Positions 7,994 through 16,186 of a stretch of DNA of 64,000 nt are shown here, piece by piece (within the stretch, counting starts at the first letter, position 1; each line of letters starts with the position of its first letter). The notes below the pieces were generated by a model. It was not told where the DNA came from, searched no databases, and was given only the letters and a program-made list of their open reading frames with translations. Source of the DNA: DAOUKH01 sp965207995 (GTDB lineage: Bacteria; Chloroflexota; Dehalococcoidia; SHYB01); the NCBI GenBank assembly GCA_965207995.1, contig OZ242299.1, positions 620,001 through 684,000 on the forward strand. The letters run 5' to 3'. Position numbers and translations under genes: made by a program.

Positions 7994-9004
7994 ATGCTCG
8001 AACGCATCGGGGTCAACCTCACCCTGCGGGAGGACCGCCCGGTCTCCGAGATCGTCGAGTTCGTCCAGCGGCTCGAAGGCGCGGGCTACGACTCGGTGTG
8101 GGTCGGGGAGTCGTGGGGCCGCGAGCTCTTCATCATGCTCACCGCGCTGGCGTGCAACACGTCGCGCATCCAGATCGCGGCCGGCATCGCCAACGTCTTC
8201 AGCCGCACCCCCGGGCTCGTGGCGCAGTGCGCCGCCACCCTCGACGACGTCTCGAACCAGCGGGCCATCCTCGGCCTGGGCACGAGCGGGGCCAAGGTCA
8301 TCCGAGACTGGCACGGCGTCCCCTACGACCGTCCAATGCAGCGGACGCGGGAGTACATCGAGATCGTCCGCCTGGCGCTCAGCGGGCAGCGGGTCAACTA
8401 CGACGGCGATATCTACCAGCTGCGCGACTTCAGGATCGCCACCAAGCCCCCGCGCCCCGACACCCCCATCTTCGTCGCCTCGCTGGGCCCCAAGAACGTC
8501 CGGCTCACCGGCGAGCTCGCCGACGGCTGGGCCCCGCTCTACGTCTCGCCCAACTACCTGCCCCAGTGGCGGACCTGGCTCGCGGAGGGCGCGCAACAGT
8601 CCGGCCGCGACCCAGGCAACATCGACCTGCGCCCCTACGTCGTCGCCTGCGTGGACGACGACACCCAGGTGGCGCGCAAGCTCATCAAGGGCCACCTCGC
8701 CTTCTACATCGGCGGCATGGGCCGTTACTACCGCGACCTCATCGCGAAGTACGGCTACGTCGAGGAGACCGACCGCATCGCCGACCTCTGGTCGAAGTTC
8801 GAGCGGGAGGAGGCCGCCGGCGTCGTCACCGACGCCATGGTCGACGAGTTCTGCGCCGGGGGCACCGCGGAGCAGGCCCGCCAAAAGCTCGCCGACCTCG
8901 CGGAGAAGGGCCTGGACTCGCCCGTCCTCTACGTCCCCAACCGCTCGCCGATGGAGACGATGCTGCGCACCGTCGACGAGCTGGCGCCGGCGAAGTTCCG
9001 CTAG
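7994..9004 (+). CDS. LLM class flavin-dependent oxidoreductase
   Basis: This 336-aa protein has the luciferase-like TIM-barrel pattern: a start IGVNLTLRED, then GYDSVWVGES, AAGIANVFSRTP, a glycine-rich LGLGTSGAK and a C-terminal dimer region. Members use FMN or F420 for oxygenation or hydride transfer; the cofactor cannot be told from sequence by eye. It sits between an SDR and an MFS carrier in one transcriptional unit, suggesting uptake and oxidation of an organic compound. Confidence 0.85.
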   Translation: MLERIGVNLTLREDRPVSEIVEFVQRLEGAGYDSVWVGESWGRELFIMLTALACNTSRIQIAAGIANVFSRTPGLVAQCAATLDDVSNQRAILGLGTSGAKVIRDWHGVPYDRPMQRTREYIEIVRLALSGQRVNYDGDIYQLRDFRIATKPPRPDTPIFVASLGPKNVRLTGELADGWAPLYVSPNYLPQWRTWLAEGAQQSGRDPGNIDLRPYVVACVDDDTQVARKLIKGHLAFYIGGMGRYYRDLIAKYGYVEETDRIADLWSKFEREEAAGVVTDAMVDEFCAGGTAEQARQKLADLAEKGLDSPVLYVPNRSPMETMLRTVDELAPAKFR

Positions 9005-9013
9005 CCCGGCGCC

Positions 9014-10306
9014 TTGTACCTCCCGTCGTTCCGCCTGACACCACCGGAATCGATCCTGGGGCGGCGCGTCTTCTACGGATGGTGGATCGTCGCCGCCGCC
9101 TTCGGCCTGACCTCGATGATCTCGGGGTTCTACTTCCTCGGCTATTCCGCCTTCGTGAATCCCCTCTCCGAGACGTTCGACGTGGGCGTCGACCGCATCG
9201 GGCTCGTCTTCGGCATCTCAAGCTCCGTCGCCGCCGTTTTCGGCCTGGCGGCGGCGCGGCTGAGTCCCCGTCTGATGACCTTCGCCGGCGTGCTCATGAT
9301 GGGCGGCGGCTTCCTGCTGGTGGGACGGGCCGAGTCGTTCCTGCTCTACGCCTTCATCCAGACGGTACTCGTCGCCACCGGCGGCTTCATGGTGGTGATG
9401 TACGGCTCGGGGTCGATCATCAACAACTGGTTCGCCAGACGCCGAGGGCTCGCCTTCGCCATCGGCATGACCGGAGTCAGCTTCGGCGCCGTCCTGGTCA
9501 ACCTGACGCAGTTCCTCATCGACAAGATCGGATGGCAAGACGCGACGCTGATCCTTGGCGGGATCGTGCTCGCCGTGGGCCTCCCGCTGGCCGCGATCAT
9601 GCGGGCGCGCCCCGAGGACGAAGGGCTGCTGCCCGACGGGGACCCGCCGCGCCCCGGCGTCACCGCGCCCGCGGCGCGGGCCGCACCTACCTCGCCCGCC
9701 TATGCCGGTTTCACCCTGCGGGAGGCCCTGTCCACGCGGGTCTTCTGGGTGATGAGCGCCGCCTTCCTGGCGCGGAACTTCGTCACCACCGGCTTCGGCT
9801 TCTGCTTCATCCCCGCCATCGAAAACAAGGGCTTCACCGCCGCCGCCGGCGCATCGGTGCTGATCGTCTTCGCCGTGATGACCGTGCCCAGCCGGCTGAC
9901 CTCGGGCTACCTTGGCGACCTCTGGCGGCGCAACGTCGTCGCGGGCGTGATGATGGCGGGCATCGCGGCGTCGATGCTGATCATGGTCTGGGCGGAGACG
10001 CTGGCCGTCATCATCATCTTCCTCTTCATCTACGGCTCCTTCTGGGGCGGGATCGGCGGCGCCATGTCGATGGCCCTCCGCGGCGAGTTCTTCGGACGCC
10101 GGAACTTCGCCGCCATCGCCAGCGTCACCACGCTCGTCATCGGGCTCGGCGAGATCGCGGGCCCGACCGTCGCCGGACGCATCTTCGAGGAGACCGGCTC
10201 CTTCCAACTGGCCTTCGTCGCCTTCGCCATCGCCGCCCTCCTCTCCGCCATCGCCCTCCTCTCCCTCCGCCCCCCGCGGCGCCAACGAAATCGGCCAACA
10301 GACTAA
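9014..10306 (+). CDS. MFS transporter (GYGWW type), 3' end altered by hicBA insertion
   Basis: This is a 430-aa carrier with about twelve hydrophobic segments and the N-terminal VFYGWW signature found in monocarboxylate/OFA-like major facilitator proteins. Another member lies at 17670-18920. The start is TTG at 9014 with no strong ribosome binding site. The last codons read RPPRR then an unrelated RNRPTD tail. The 28-bp repeat at 11085-11112 shows that the original gene probably ended RPPRRR at a TGA now at 11117-11119, so the hicBA insertion replaced the last few codons without disrupting membrane spans. Likely an uptake or efflux step for the pathway encoded upstream. Confidence 0.85.
   Translation: MYLPSFRLTPPESILGRRVFYGWWIVAAAFGLTSMISGFYFLGYSAFVNPLSETFDVGVDRIGLVFGISSSVAAVFGLAAARLSPRLMTFAGVLMMGGGFLLVGRAESFLLYAFIQTVLVATGGFMVVMYGSGSIINNWFARRRGLAFAIGMTGVSFGAVLVNLTQFLIDKIGWQDATLILGGIVLAVGLPLAAIMRARPEDEGLLPDGDPPRPGVTAPAARAAPTSPAYAGFTLREALSTRVFWVMSAAFLARNFVTTGFGFCFIPAIENKGFTAAAGASVLIVFAVMTVPSRLTSGYLGDLWRRNVVAGVMMAGIAASMLIMVWAETLAVIIIFLFIYGSFWGGIGGAMSMALRGEFFGRRNFAAIASVTTLVIGLGEIAGPTVAGRIFEETGSFQLAFVAFAIAALLSAIALLSLRPPRRQRNRPTD
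10254..10281. repeat. 28-bp direct repeat, left copy
   Basis: This copy lies in the last codons of the MFS gene. It begins CCCTCCTCTCCC and ends CCCGCGGCG, and is identical over 28 bases to 11085-11112. The two copies bracket hicBA. Confidence 0.9.
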
Positions 10307-10312
10307 CGCTGC

Positions 10313-10342
10313 TTGACGATACTTCTATGCTCTATTAATAGA
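10313..10342 (+). promoter_or_regulatory. hicBA promoter with palindromic operator
   Basis: TTGACG at 10313-10318 is a good -35 hexamer. The AT-rich perfect 12-bp palindrome TCTATTAATAGA at 10331-10342 covers the expected -10 position, 19 bases before the hicB ATG. Autorepression by the HicB antitoxin through such a palindrome is typical of toxin-antitoxin modules; binding here is inferred. Confidence 0.55.
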
Positions 10343-10361
10343 ATCAAGAGGTTGGGCTGCG

Positions 10362-10862
10362 ATGAACTTCCAGATCGGCGGCAAGCAATATGAGGTGGCG
10401 CGGGAGGACGTGCTGAACGCCACGCGCGGCCGGATGCCCGAGACCGCCGACGGGCGGCACAAGTACTTCGTCAAGCTCCACGGGCGCCACTACCCCATCA
10501 AGCAGGTCGTCCAACTGACCACCGGTCTGAAGCCGCTTGAATTCACCTCGCAATACGCGCTTGGAATCCTCACCGCGCTGGACTTCGACATCTCCGATCG
10601 TTCCTCTCTCGGTCCGGCGTCTCCCGGCGACTCCAATGGCGGACAAGCACTGCGGCTTCTCGTCGTATTCGAGACCGATGAGGACGGCTGGGAAGTAGCA
10701 AGCTGCCCGACCCTGCCGGGCTGTCACAGCCAGGGCCGGACGAGAAGCGAAGCGCTAGCGAACATCCAGGAGGCCATCAGAGGCTACCTCGCGAGCATGC
10801 GCGAGCATGGCCTGCCCACTCCTCCCTCTTCAGAATTTGAAGTCTTGGACATGACCGCGTAG
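10362..10862 (+). CDS. hicB: HicB-family antitoxin with an extra N-terminal domain
   Basis: This is a 166-aa protein. Residues ~95-145 form a HicB domain, with the CPTLPGCHSQG signature at 115-125 and the following helix SEALANIQEAI. HicB proteins neutralise HicA and repress their operon. Residues 1-76 form a separate domain with GRHYPIKQVVQL and FTSQYA segments, reminiscent of small ScoMcrA-like head domains that bind modified or general DNA, joined by a Gly/Ser linker (81-95). A usual HicB has instead a C-terminal HTH or RHH DNA-binding domain, which is not evident here, so the N-terminal domain may take over DNA binding. The stop TAG shares its G with the hicA start. Confidence 0.78.
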   Translation: MNFQIGGKQYEVAREDVLNATRGRMPETADGRHKYFVKLHGRHYPIKQVVQLTTGLKPLEFTSQYALGILTALDFDISDRSSLGPASPGDSNGGQALRLLVVFETDEDGWEVASCPTLPGCHSQGRTRSEALANIQEAIRGYLASMREHGLPTPPSSEFEVLDMTA

Positions 10863-11083
10863 TGGCCCGCTTGCCTGTGCTATCGGGCGACGAGTTCGTC
10901 CGGACAGTCGCCAAGATCGGATTCGCCCTCGACCGCACCGAGGGCAGCCACATGATCTTGCTAGGGCGGACGGGAAGGAGGCTCTCCGTCCCACGGCACA
11001 AGGAGCTAGGCCGCGGCTTGCTGCGGGCGCTGATCCGAGACGCCGGCCTGACGCGGGAAGAGTTCCTCGACCTGCTCCGTTAG
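10862..11083 (+). CDS. hicA: HicA family toxin (mRNA interferase)
   Basis: This 73-aa protein has the HicA double-stranded RNA-binding fold. GFALDRTEGSH contains the catalytic His30, and the SVPRHKELGRGLLRALI segment and the C-terminal TREEFLDLL helix are typical. HicA cleaves mRNA when not held by HicB. The GTG start overlaps the hicB stop by one base (TAGTG), implying coupled translation. Gene order is antitoxin first, the less common arrangement but known. Confidence 0.82.
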   Translation: MARLPVLSGDEFVRTVAKIGFALDRTEGSHMILLGRTGRRLSVPRHKELGRGLLRALIRDAGLTREEFLDLLR

Positions 11084-11084
11084 A

Positions 11085-11112
11085 CCCTCCTCTCCCTCCG
11101 CCCCCCGCGGCG
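11085..11112. repeat. 28-bp direct repeat, right copy
   Basis: Identical to 10254-10281. Continuing rightwards in the MFS reading frame gives two arginine codons and TGA at 11117-11119, the probable original stop of the MFS gene. Confidence 0.9.
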
Positions 11113-11115
11113 GCG

Positions 11116-11145
11116 TTGACCCCGCCCCGCACCGGCCGCTAGGGT
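11116..11145 (+). promoter_or_regulatory. candidate leaderless-type promoter of the enolase-family gene
   Basis: TTGACC at 11116-11121 and TAGGGT at 11140-11145 are separated by 18 nt. The ATG at 11155 follows the -10 box by only 9 nt, so the transcript would have almost no leader. Confidence 0.5.
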
Positions 11146-11154
11146 GGCCGCGTT

Positions 11155-12261
11155 ATGCGCGTCGAGCGGCTCGCCGTCACCACCATCGACCTGCCCATCG
11201 ACCTCGACCTGGGCGCGAGGTACGGCACGCTGTCCACCCTGCGCTACGTCGTCGTCGGCCTGACCGGCACGGGCGGCGAGCGCGGCGTCGGCTTCACCTT
11301 CGCCATGCGGCCCGGCGGCGGCGACGCCGTCGCCCGCACCGTCGCGGCGGTCGAGGGCGCCGTCGTGGGGCTCGACCCCGCCGACACCGACGCGAACTGG
11401 GACGCCCTGCGCGCCGAGGTCGAGCGCGTTACGTCGGCGGAAGGAGGCGCGCCGGACGATTCCGAGGGGACCGCGGCAGCGTCCATGTCGGCGCTCGACG
11501 TCGCTCTCTGGGACCTGCTCGGCAAGGCCGAGGGCGCGCCCGTGCACCGCCTCCTCGGCGCGCAGCGGGAGACCGTCCCCACCTACGCCAGCTACGACAT
11601 GTGGGAGTCCGTCCCCGACCGCGACGCCGCCCGCGCCGCCAAGGCGTTCGTCGACGGGGGCTTCGACGCCGTCAAGGTCCGCACCGGCGGCTCCAGAGAC
11701 CCCGACGCGGAGGCCCGCCGCGTCGCCATCGTGCGCGAGGCCATCGGCCCCGACGTGCAGCTCATGTACGACGCCCTGCAGTACTACACCGAGGACGAGG
11801 CCGTCGCCATCGCCCGCGCCCTCGAGCTCTACGACCTGACCTGGGTCGAAGACCTGCTGCCGGAGCGGAACGTCGAGGGCTACGCCCGCGTCCGCGACGC
11901 CGTCGGCGTGCCCATCACCACCGGCGAGAGCACGCGCTTCCCCGAGGGGCTGCGGCGGCTCGTCGAGGCCGGCGCCGTCGACATCCTCATGATCGACGGC
12001 AAGGAGGCGGGCGGCATCACGCCGTGGATGCGAGTGGCGCGGGAGGCGGGCGGCCTGCCCATCGTCAGCCACATCATGCCCGAGATCAGCGCCCCGGTCA
12101 TCGCCGCGCTCCCCAACGGGATGATTCTCGAATGGTTCCCGTGGAGCTTCGGCCTTTTCGAGACGCCCCCGGCCGCCGAGCGCGGCCGCTACCGCCTCCC
12201 CGCCGAGCCGGGCTTCGGCCTGCGCTACCGCCCCGACCTCCTCGCCCGCCTGTTCGGCTAG
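11155..12261 (+). CDS. mandelate racemase/muconate lactonizing enzyme family protein
   Basis: This 368-aa enolase-superfamily enzyme has the N-terminal capping domain and a barrel with Lys174 and Arg176 (KVR in place of KxK). Metal ligands fit Asp206, Glu232 and Glu258, with Asp281 and His306 as a likely catalytic dyad. Such enzymes abstract an alpha-proton of a carboxylate (sugar acid dehydration or racemisation). The Asp206 motif reads DAL rather than the usual DxN, so the precise subgroup is uncertain. It faces a 2-hydroxyacid dehydrogenase convergently, and a hydroxy-acid catabolic role fits both. The start lacks a Shine-Dalgarno sequence, consistent with the leaderless promoter. Confidence 0.85.
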   Translation: MRVERLAVTTIDLPIDLDLGARYGTLSTLRYVVVGLTGTGGERGVGFTFAMRPGGGDAVARTVAAVEGAVVGLDPADTDANWDALRAEVERVTSAEGGAPDDSEGTAAASMSALDVALWDLLGKAEGAPVHRLLGAQRETVPTYASYDMWESVPDRDAARAAKAFVDGGFDAVKVRTGGSRDPDAEARRVAIVREAIGPDVQLMYDALQYYTEDEAVAIARALELYDLTWVEDLLPERNVEGYARVRDAVGVPITTGESTRFPEGLRRLVEAGAVDILMIDGKEAGGITPWMRVAREAGGLPIVSHIMPEISAPVIAALPNGMILEWFPWSFGLFETPPAAERGRYRLPAEPGFGLRYRPDLLARLFG

Positions 12262-12271
12262 CGCCGAGGGC

Positions 12272-13303
12272 CTAGTAGCCCTTCTCCTTGTCCACCACGT
12301 GGCGCATGGGCTCGCCGTCGATGTAGCGGCGGAGGTTGGCGGCGAACTCCTTGGCTACCTGGTAGCCGTAGTCGGTGACCGAGGCCGACGCGTGGGGCGT
12401 GATGATCACGTTGTCGAGGTCCCAGAGCGGGCTGTCCTTGTCCAGCGGCTCGTTCTCCACGACGTCGAGCGCCGCGCCGGCGATCTCGCCGCTCTTCAGC
12501 GCCTCCGCCATCTCCGCCTCGACGACCTGCACCCCCCGCGCGATGTTGATGAAGACGGCGGTCTCCTTCATCGCCCGGAACTCCGCCGCCCCGATGATGT
12601 CGATCGTCTCCGGTATCGACGGCAGGGCGAGGACGACGTAGTCCGACTCCCCGAGCATCTCGTGGAGCCCGTCGGGGCCGTAGAGCTGGTCGACGTAGGG
12701 CGGCGGGTCGCCCGCCGAGCGTTTGTTGGCCAGGACGCGCATGTCCAGGCCCTTGCACAGCTTGGCCACCTCGCTGCCGATGCGCCCCAGGCCGATCACG
12801 CCCACCGTCCGGCCCGCGACCATCATGCTGCGGCTCCGCTGCCAAAGGTGGCTCTGCTGGTTGATGACGTAGCCGCGGATCCCCTTCGAGAAGACGATGA
12901 TCATGCCCAGCACGTACTCGGCGATGGCGTGGGAGTTGAAGCCGCCCATGTTGGTGAGAATGATGGGGTTCTCCCACACGCCGGAGCCGCGGTCCTCGAA
13001 GTACTGCTCGATGCCCGCGCCGATGTTCTGCACCCAGCGGAGCTTGGGCGCCCGCGCGACCGCGTTGTGGGGCAGGACCAAGGCCACGATGACCTCGGCC
13101 TCGGCCATCGCTTCGAGCATGCCGTCGGGCAGCTCCTCGTTTTCCGGCGGGCCGGCGAGCCCGGCGTGCCGCGCCTGCCGCCGCTCCACCGACTCGTAGT
13201 ACGGGACGCGCGTAACATCCGCCTCGGGGCAGACCTCGCGGATCACCTCCACGGCATCCTCCCCAAGCATCGGCGCGACAACCAGCACATTAACCCGGCG
13301 CAT
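12272..13303 (-). CDS. D-2-hydroxyacid dehydrogenase
   Basis: This is a 343-aa member of the D-isomer-specific 2-hydroxyacid dehydrogenases. The NAD-binding motif GVIGLGRIGSEVAKL starts at 168; the catalytic set is Arg256 (INIARG), Glu285 (before PL) and His304 (ITPHAS). It reversibly reduces 2-keto acids to D-2-hydroxy acids in the cytoplasm. GGAGGAGGGG precedes the ATG. It is a single gene, convergent with the enolase-family gene (10 bases apart). Confidence 0.88.
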   Translation of the reverse strand: MRRVNVLVVAPMLGEDAVEVIREVCPEADVTRVPYYESVERRQARHAGLAGPPENEELPDGMLEAMAEAEVIVALVLPHNAVARAPKLRWVQNIGAGIEQYFEDRGSGVWENPIILTNMGGFNSHAIAEYVLGMIIVFSKGIRGYVINQQSHLWQRSRSMMVAGRTVGVIGLGRIGSEVAKLCKGLDMRVLANKRSAGDPPPYVDQLYGPDGLHEMLGESDYVVLALPSIPETIDIIGAAEFRAMKETAVFINIARGVQVVEAEMAEALKSGEIAGAALDVVENEPLDKDSPLWDLDNVIITPHASASVTDYGYQVAKEFAANLRRYIDGEPMRHVVDKEKGY

Positions 13304-13511
13304 GACCCCTCCTCCACCGGACTATCGCGGCTAGGGTAGCCACGCCCGCCGCCCCCGTCCACCGCCGCGCCCCGCCGGGGACCCGTGCAGCGTTGCCACC
13401 TTCGGGCGGCAAGCTCGCGGCGGGGCAGCCAGTGGATGATTGCCACTGACATCGCTATATTGCCTATGTGCGATGCACTCGCTAGGGTTCGACCGAACAT
13501 ATGGAGGCTCT

Positions 13512-14879
13512 ATGCCGCGCAGCGACCTTCCATTCGGTAGTGAATTCTCCCCCGCCCAGGTCGAACTTCCCGCGCTCCTAGAACTGGCCTCGGAGCACGG
13601 GCCGGACTGGAAGTCCTTCGAGGCATCTGTGCGGGACCGGTACTTGGCCGGCCACAAGACTTCCAACTACAACAGAAATAAGCTCGCCAACAACACCAAG
13701 CTCTCCCTCCGCGCCTATGGCCTCATCGGCGAGGATGACACTACGCTAACTGAAGTAGGCCAGGCTTTGCACGGTCTGCGACACGACGAGGCTGCCCTCT
13801 ATAGAGCGTTTGCTCAACACATTCTGAAGAACCGCCAAGGCATGAACTTCGTGCAGTGCATCCTCGACATGCAGGCCGCCGGGGAGAACATCAACCTCAA
13901 TGCGCTGCGCCGCGGACTCGAAGAACGGAACCTTGCCGTTCCGCGTGGCGGCAAGCATATGAGTACGCTCCGCCTGTGGCTCGAAAAGGCTGGCGTCTTC
14001 GTCTCCGGGTATCGCGTCGACCAATCGCGGCTCAACGAGATCCTGGGGGTAAAGATCGAGGAGTTCGAGGCGATCGCAACCTTCACTGCTGAGCAGCGCG
14101 CCTACCTCAAAACGCTCGCCAACATGGGTGGCGGGGGACCGCACGCCTCGAACGATATCGAGCGCCTCGCCACCGCCACCTATGGCATCGCCTTCAACGA
14201 AAAGGGCCTTCCGAAGCAGGTCCTCTATCCGCTCCGGGACGCGGGCTATATCGATCTGGAACGCGGTACGAAGCAGGCCGGGCGCGGCGCAAAGCCCTTT
14301 CTCGTCACCGCCACAGACAAGTTGGCGGCGGACGTCATCACTCCACTGATCGATCAAATCGAGCAGCAGTCCCACGCCGACCTCCGTCCCTTGCTCCGGA
14401 AGCCGCTCCATGAGATCCGCGCGGAGCTACGCTCTAGAGACCGCCATATCCGGGGCCTTGCGCTCGAGGCGCTCGCCTTCAAGTTGATGCGCCTGATCGA
14501 CTTGGACTACGTAGCCACCCGCCTCCGCGGAAGCGCCACCGGCGGAGTCGAGGTCGACCTGATCTTCGAAAGCGACCGGCTTGCGTTCCCCCGCTGGCAG
14601 ATCCAGTGCAAGAACACGCCCAGCGTTTCGGTCGACGATGTAGCGAAGGAAGTCGGCCTCACCCATTTCCTGGAGAGCAACGCCATCGTCGTGGTCTCGA
14701 CCGGGGCGGTTGGAAGCGACGCCCGTCGGTTCGCCGATACAATTGCTACCGAATCCGGCTTGCGTCTCGTCATGATGGACGGCGCTGATCTTGAACGTAT
14801 TGAGACAAATCCCGCGTACATCGCCGAGGTTTTCGATCGAGAGTCCCACCGCGCTTTGCTTTGCAGACCCTTGAATTGA
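13512..14879 (+). CDS. Mrr-type restriction endonuclease
   Basis: This is a 455-aa protein. The C-terminal ~140 residues carry an Mrr-like PD-(D/E)xK nuclease core: Glu319, Asp349 in GGVEVDL, and Q365-C-K367 in place of ExK, followed by the AIVVVSTGAVGSDAR strand-helix pair. The first ~280 residues look like winged-helix modules (a CILDMQ...LRLWLEKAGV segment and a second LYPLRDAGYI segment) that probably recognise DNA. The ATG at 13512 is chosen over 13440 because GGAGG stands four bases before it. A PLD-type nuclease gene follows 12 bases later. Mrr-type enzymes cut modified or unprotected DNA; which applies here is unknown. Confidence 0.78.
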   Translation: MPRSDLPFGSEFSPAQVELPALLELASEHGPDWKSFEASVRDRYLAGHKTSNYNRNKLANNTKLSLRAYGLIGEDDTTLTEVGQALHGLRHDEAALYRAFAQHILKNRQGMNFVQCILDMQAAGENINLNALRRGLEERNLAVPRGGKHMSTLRLWLEKAGVFVSGYRVDQSRLNEILGVKIEEFEAIATFTAEQRAYLKTLANMGGGGPHASNDIERLATATYGIAFNEKGLPKQVLYPLRDAGYIDLERGTKQAGRGAKPFLVTATDKLAADVITPLIDQIEQQSHADLRPLLRKPLHEIRAELRSRDRHIRGLALEALAFKLMRLIDLDYVATRLRGSATGGVEVDLIFESDRLAFPRWQIQCKNTPSVSVDDVAKEVGLTHFLESNAIVVVSTGAVGSDARRFADTIATESGLRLVMMDGADLERIETNPAYIAEVFDRESHRALLCRPLN

Positions 14880-14891
14880 TGAGCAACCGCG

Positions 14892-15743
14892 ATGCAGTCC
14901 GTTCTATCGCCCTGGGCTGAAACATTTGACGCCTTCGCGCGGTCAGTCCATCGCAGCGCCATCATCGTTGCTCCGTTTATCACTGAGCAGCCTCTCCAGC
15001 GATTCGCCTCATTGCTCCATGGAGCAAACCGTCCTCAAGTCAACTTGCTTACCAACTTGGCGACGGACAGTTTGCTCCAAGGCTCTCTTGACGCCACCGC
15101 GATAGCCGAGTTTTGCAGAGCATTCCCCACAACAACCGTCCGGCACCTTCCCGGATTGCATGCCAAGGTGTACGTGGCCGATGATCACACCGCAATAATC
15201 ACTTCCGGGAACCTTACGAATAGCTCGCTCTACCACAATTACGAATACGGAATCCAGGTCCGAGACCCCAGCGCGGTTCTCGCAATCGCCAGAGACGTAA
15301 CGGAATATGGAGGCCTGGGAGCGCAAGTCTCCCTTGCTGAATTAGACCACCTTGCGGGGCTTTCCGAAGTCCTGAGGAATAGGTATGCCAATACGCTGAA
15401 GTCCGCTCGGACAAGGTTCCGGAAGGAATTCGAAGAACAGCTAGAGACCACCACCGAAGCGCTGCGGCAACTGAGAGGGAAACCAGGAGAAAGCACAAAC
15501 TCGATTTTCAGCAGGACGATCTTGTACCTGTTAAGGAAAGGGCCTCTGACGACAGAAGAGCTCCATCCCTTGATAAGCAACATCCACCCCGATCTTTGCG
15601 ACGACCGCGTGGAGAGAGTCATCAACGGGGTACGCTTCGGTCGCGAATGGAAGCATCGAGTGAGGAGCGCCCAAGGCAGATTGAAGCGCAATGGACTTAT
15701 CGAGCTTACTGGTTCGGAATGGCGGCTGGTCTCAAGAGAATGA
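14892..15743 (+). CDS. PLD-like nuclease domain protein
   Basis: This is a 283-aa protein with one phospholipase D-type active-site half: His90-x-Lys92 (HAKVYV) and Ser105-Gly-Asn107 (TSGNLT). Single-motif members dimerise and include restriction endonucleases of the BfiI/NgoFVII kind. The C-terminal ~100 residues contain a winged-helix-like segment (LYLLRKGPLTTEELHPL). It forms an operon with the Mrr-type gene. The last codons run into DNA derived from a methyltransferase gene read in another frame, so the C-terminus may be newly formed. Likely a nuclease partner or effector of the upstream endonuclease. Confidence 0.72.
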   Translation: MQSVLSPWAETFDAFARSVHRSAIIVAPFITEQPLQRFASLLHGANRPQVNLLTNLATDSLLQGSLDATAIAEFCRAFPTTTVRHLPGLHAKVYVADDHTAIITSGNLTNSSLYHNYEYGIQVRDPSAVLAIARDVTEYGGLGAQVSLAELDHLAGLSEVLRNRYANTLKSARTRFRKEFEEQLETTTEALRQLRGKPGESTNSIFSRTILYLLRKGPLTTEELHPLISNIHPDLCDDRVERVINGVRFGREWKHRVRSAQGRLKRNGLIELTGSEWRLVSRE

Positions 15744-16086
15744 CCTCGTCGTAGACCCCTTCGCCGGAAGTTGTACCACCGGCGAGGTCTGCGAGCGAGT
15801 CAAACGCCGTTGGGCCTGCATCGAGCTTGTGCGTGACTATTGCGAGGCCGCGCTTGGGCGCTTCGCCCGGGATCCAAAAGAGACAGGCAAGCCTGCCACG
15901 AGCCCGGAAGCTCCCTACAACTACTACCGCGCCCCCCGGCCGGGCATCTTGTGGAATGGGAACATCGACGACCCACTGCCCGAGGACGGCGGCAAGCAGC
16001 GCCCTCTTCCGCCACCCTCACTAGTGTCCAAGTCGTCCAGCGGCTCCGTCCCTCCGAGGGCTTCGGAGAAGCCATCTAGGCCGTAG
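15735..16086 (+). pseudogene. C-terminal remnant of a DNA methyltransferase
   Basis: The translated stretch ENDLVVDPFAGSCTTGEVC followed by RRWACIELVRDYCEAAL is the AdoMet-binding motif I and following helix of beta-class N4/N6 DNA methyltransferases, in which motif I lies late in the protein. The usual DPFxGSGT is DPFAGSCTT here (Gly to Cys). The N-terminal catalytic and target-recognition parts are absent; the frame enters directly from the PLD gene, whose stop lies within this remnant. The fragment cannot methylate. A restriction-modification locus seems to have lost its methyltransferase by recombination. Confidence 0.7.
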
Positions 16087-16186
16087 CGACACCGGCCCCT
16101 TCCGCGTCCGCGCTCGGCTCCCTACCATGTTGCCATGCGTCCCCCCCGCCGCCCTCTGGGGACGCGTGTTACGGTAGATCAAGGCA

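Larger units (their letters stand above)
10282..11112 (+). mobile_element. hicBA insertion cassette (831 bp including one repeat copy)
   Basis: A compact segment holds only a promoter, hicB and hicA; the right repeat starts two bases after the hicA stop codon. Reading the right repeat in the MFS frame gives the MFS C-terminus followed by TGA, so the ancestral MFS gene was split at its 3' end and the 28-bp target is now duplicated. No integrase, transposase or clear terminal inverted repeat is present, so mobilisation would have to be in trans or by homologous recombination. Confidence 0.75.
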
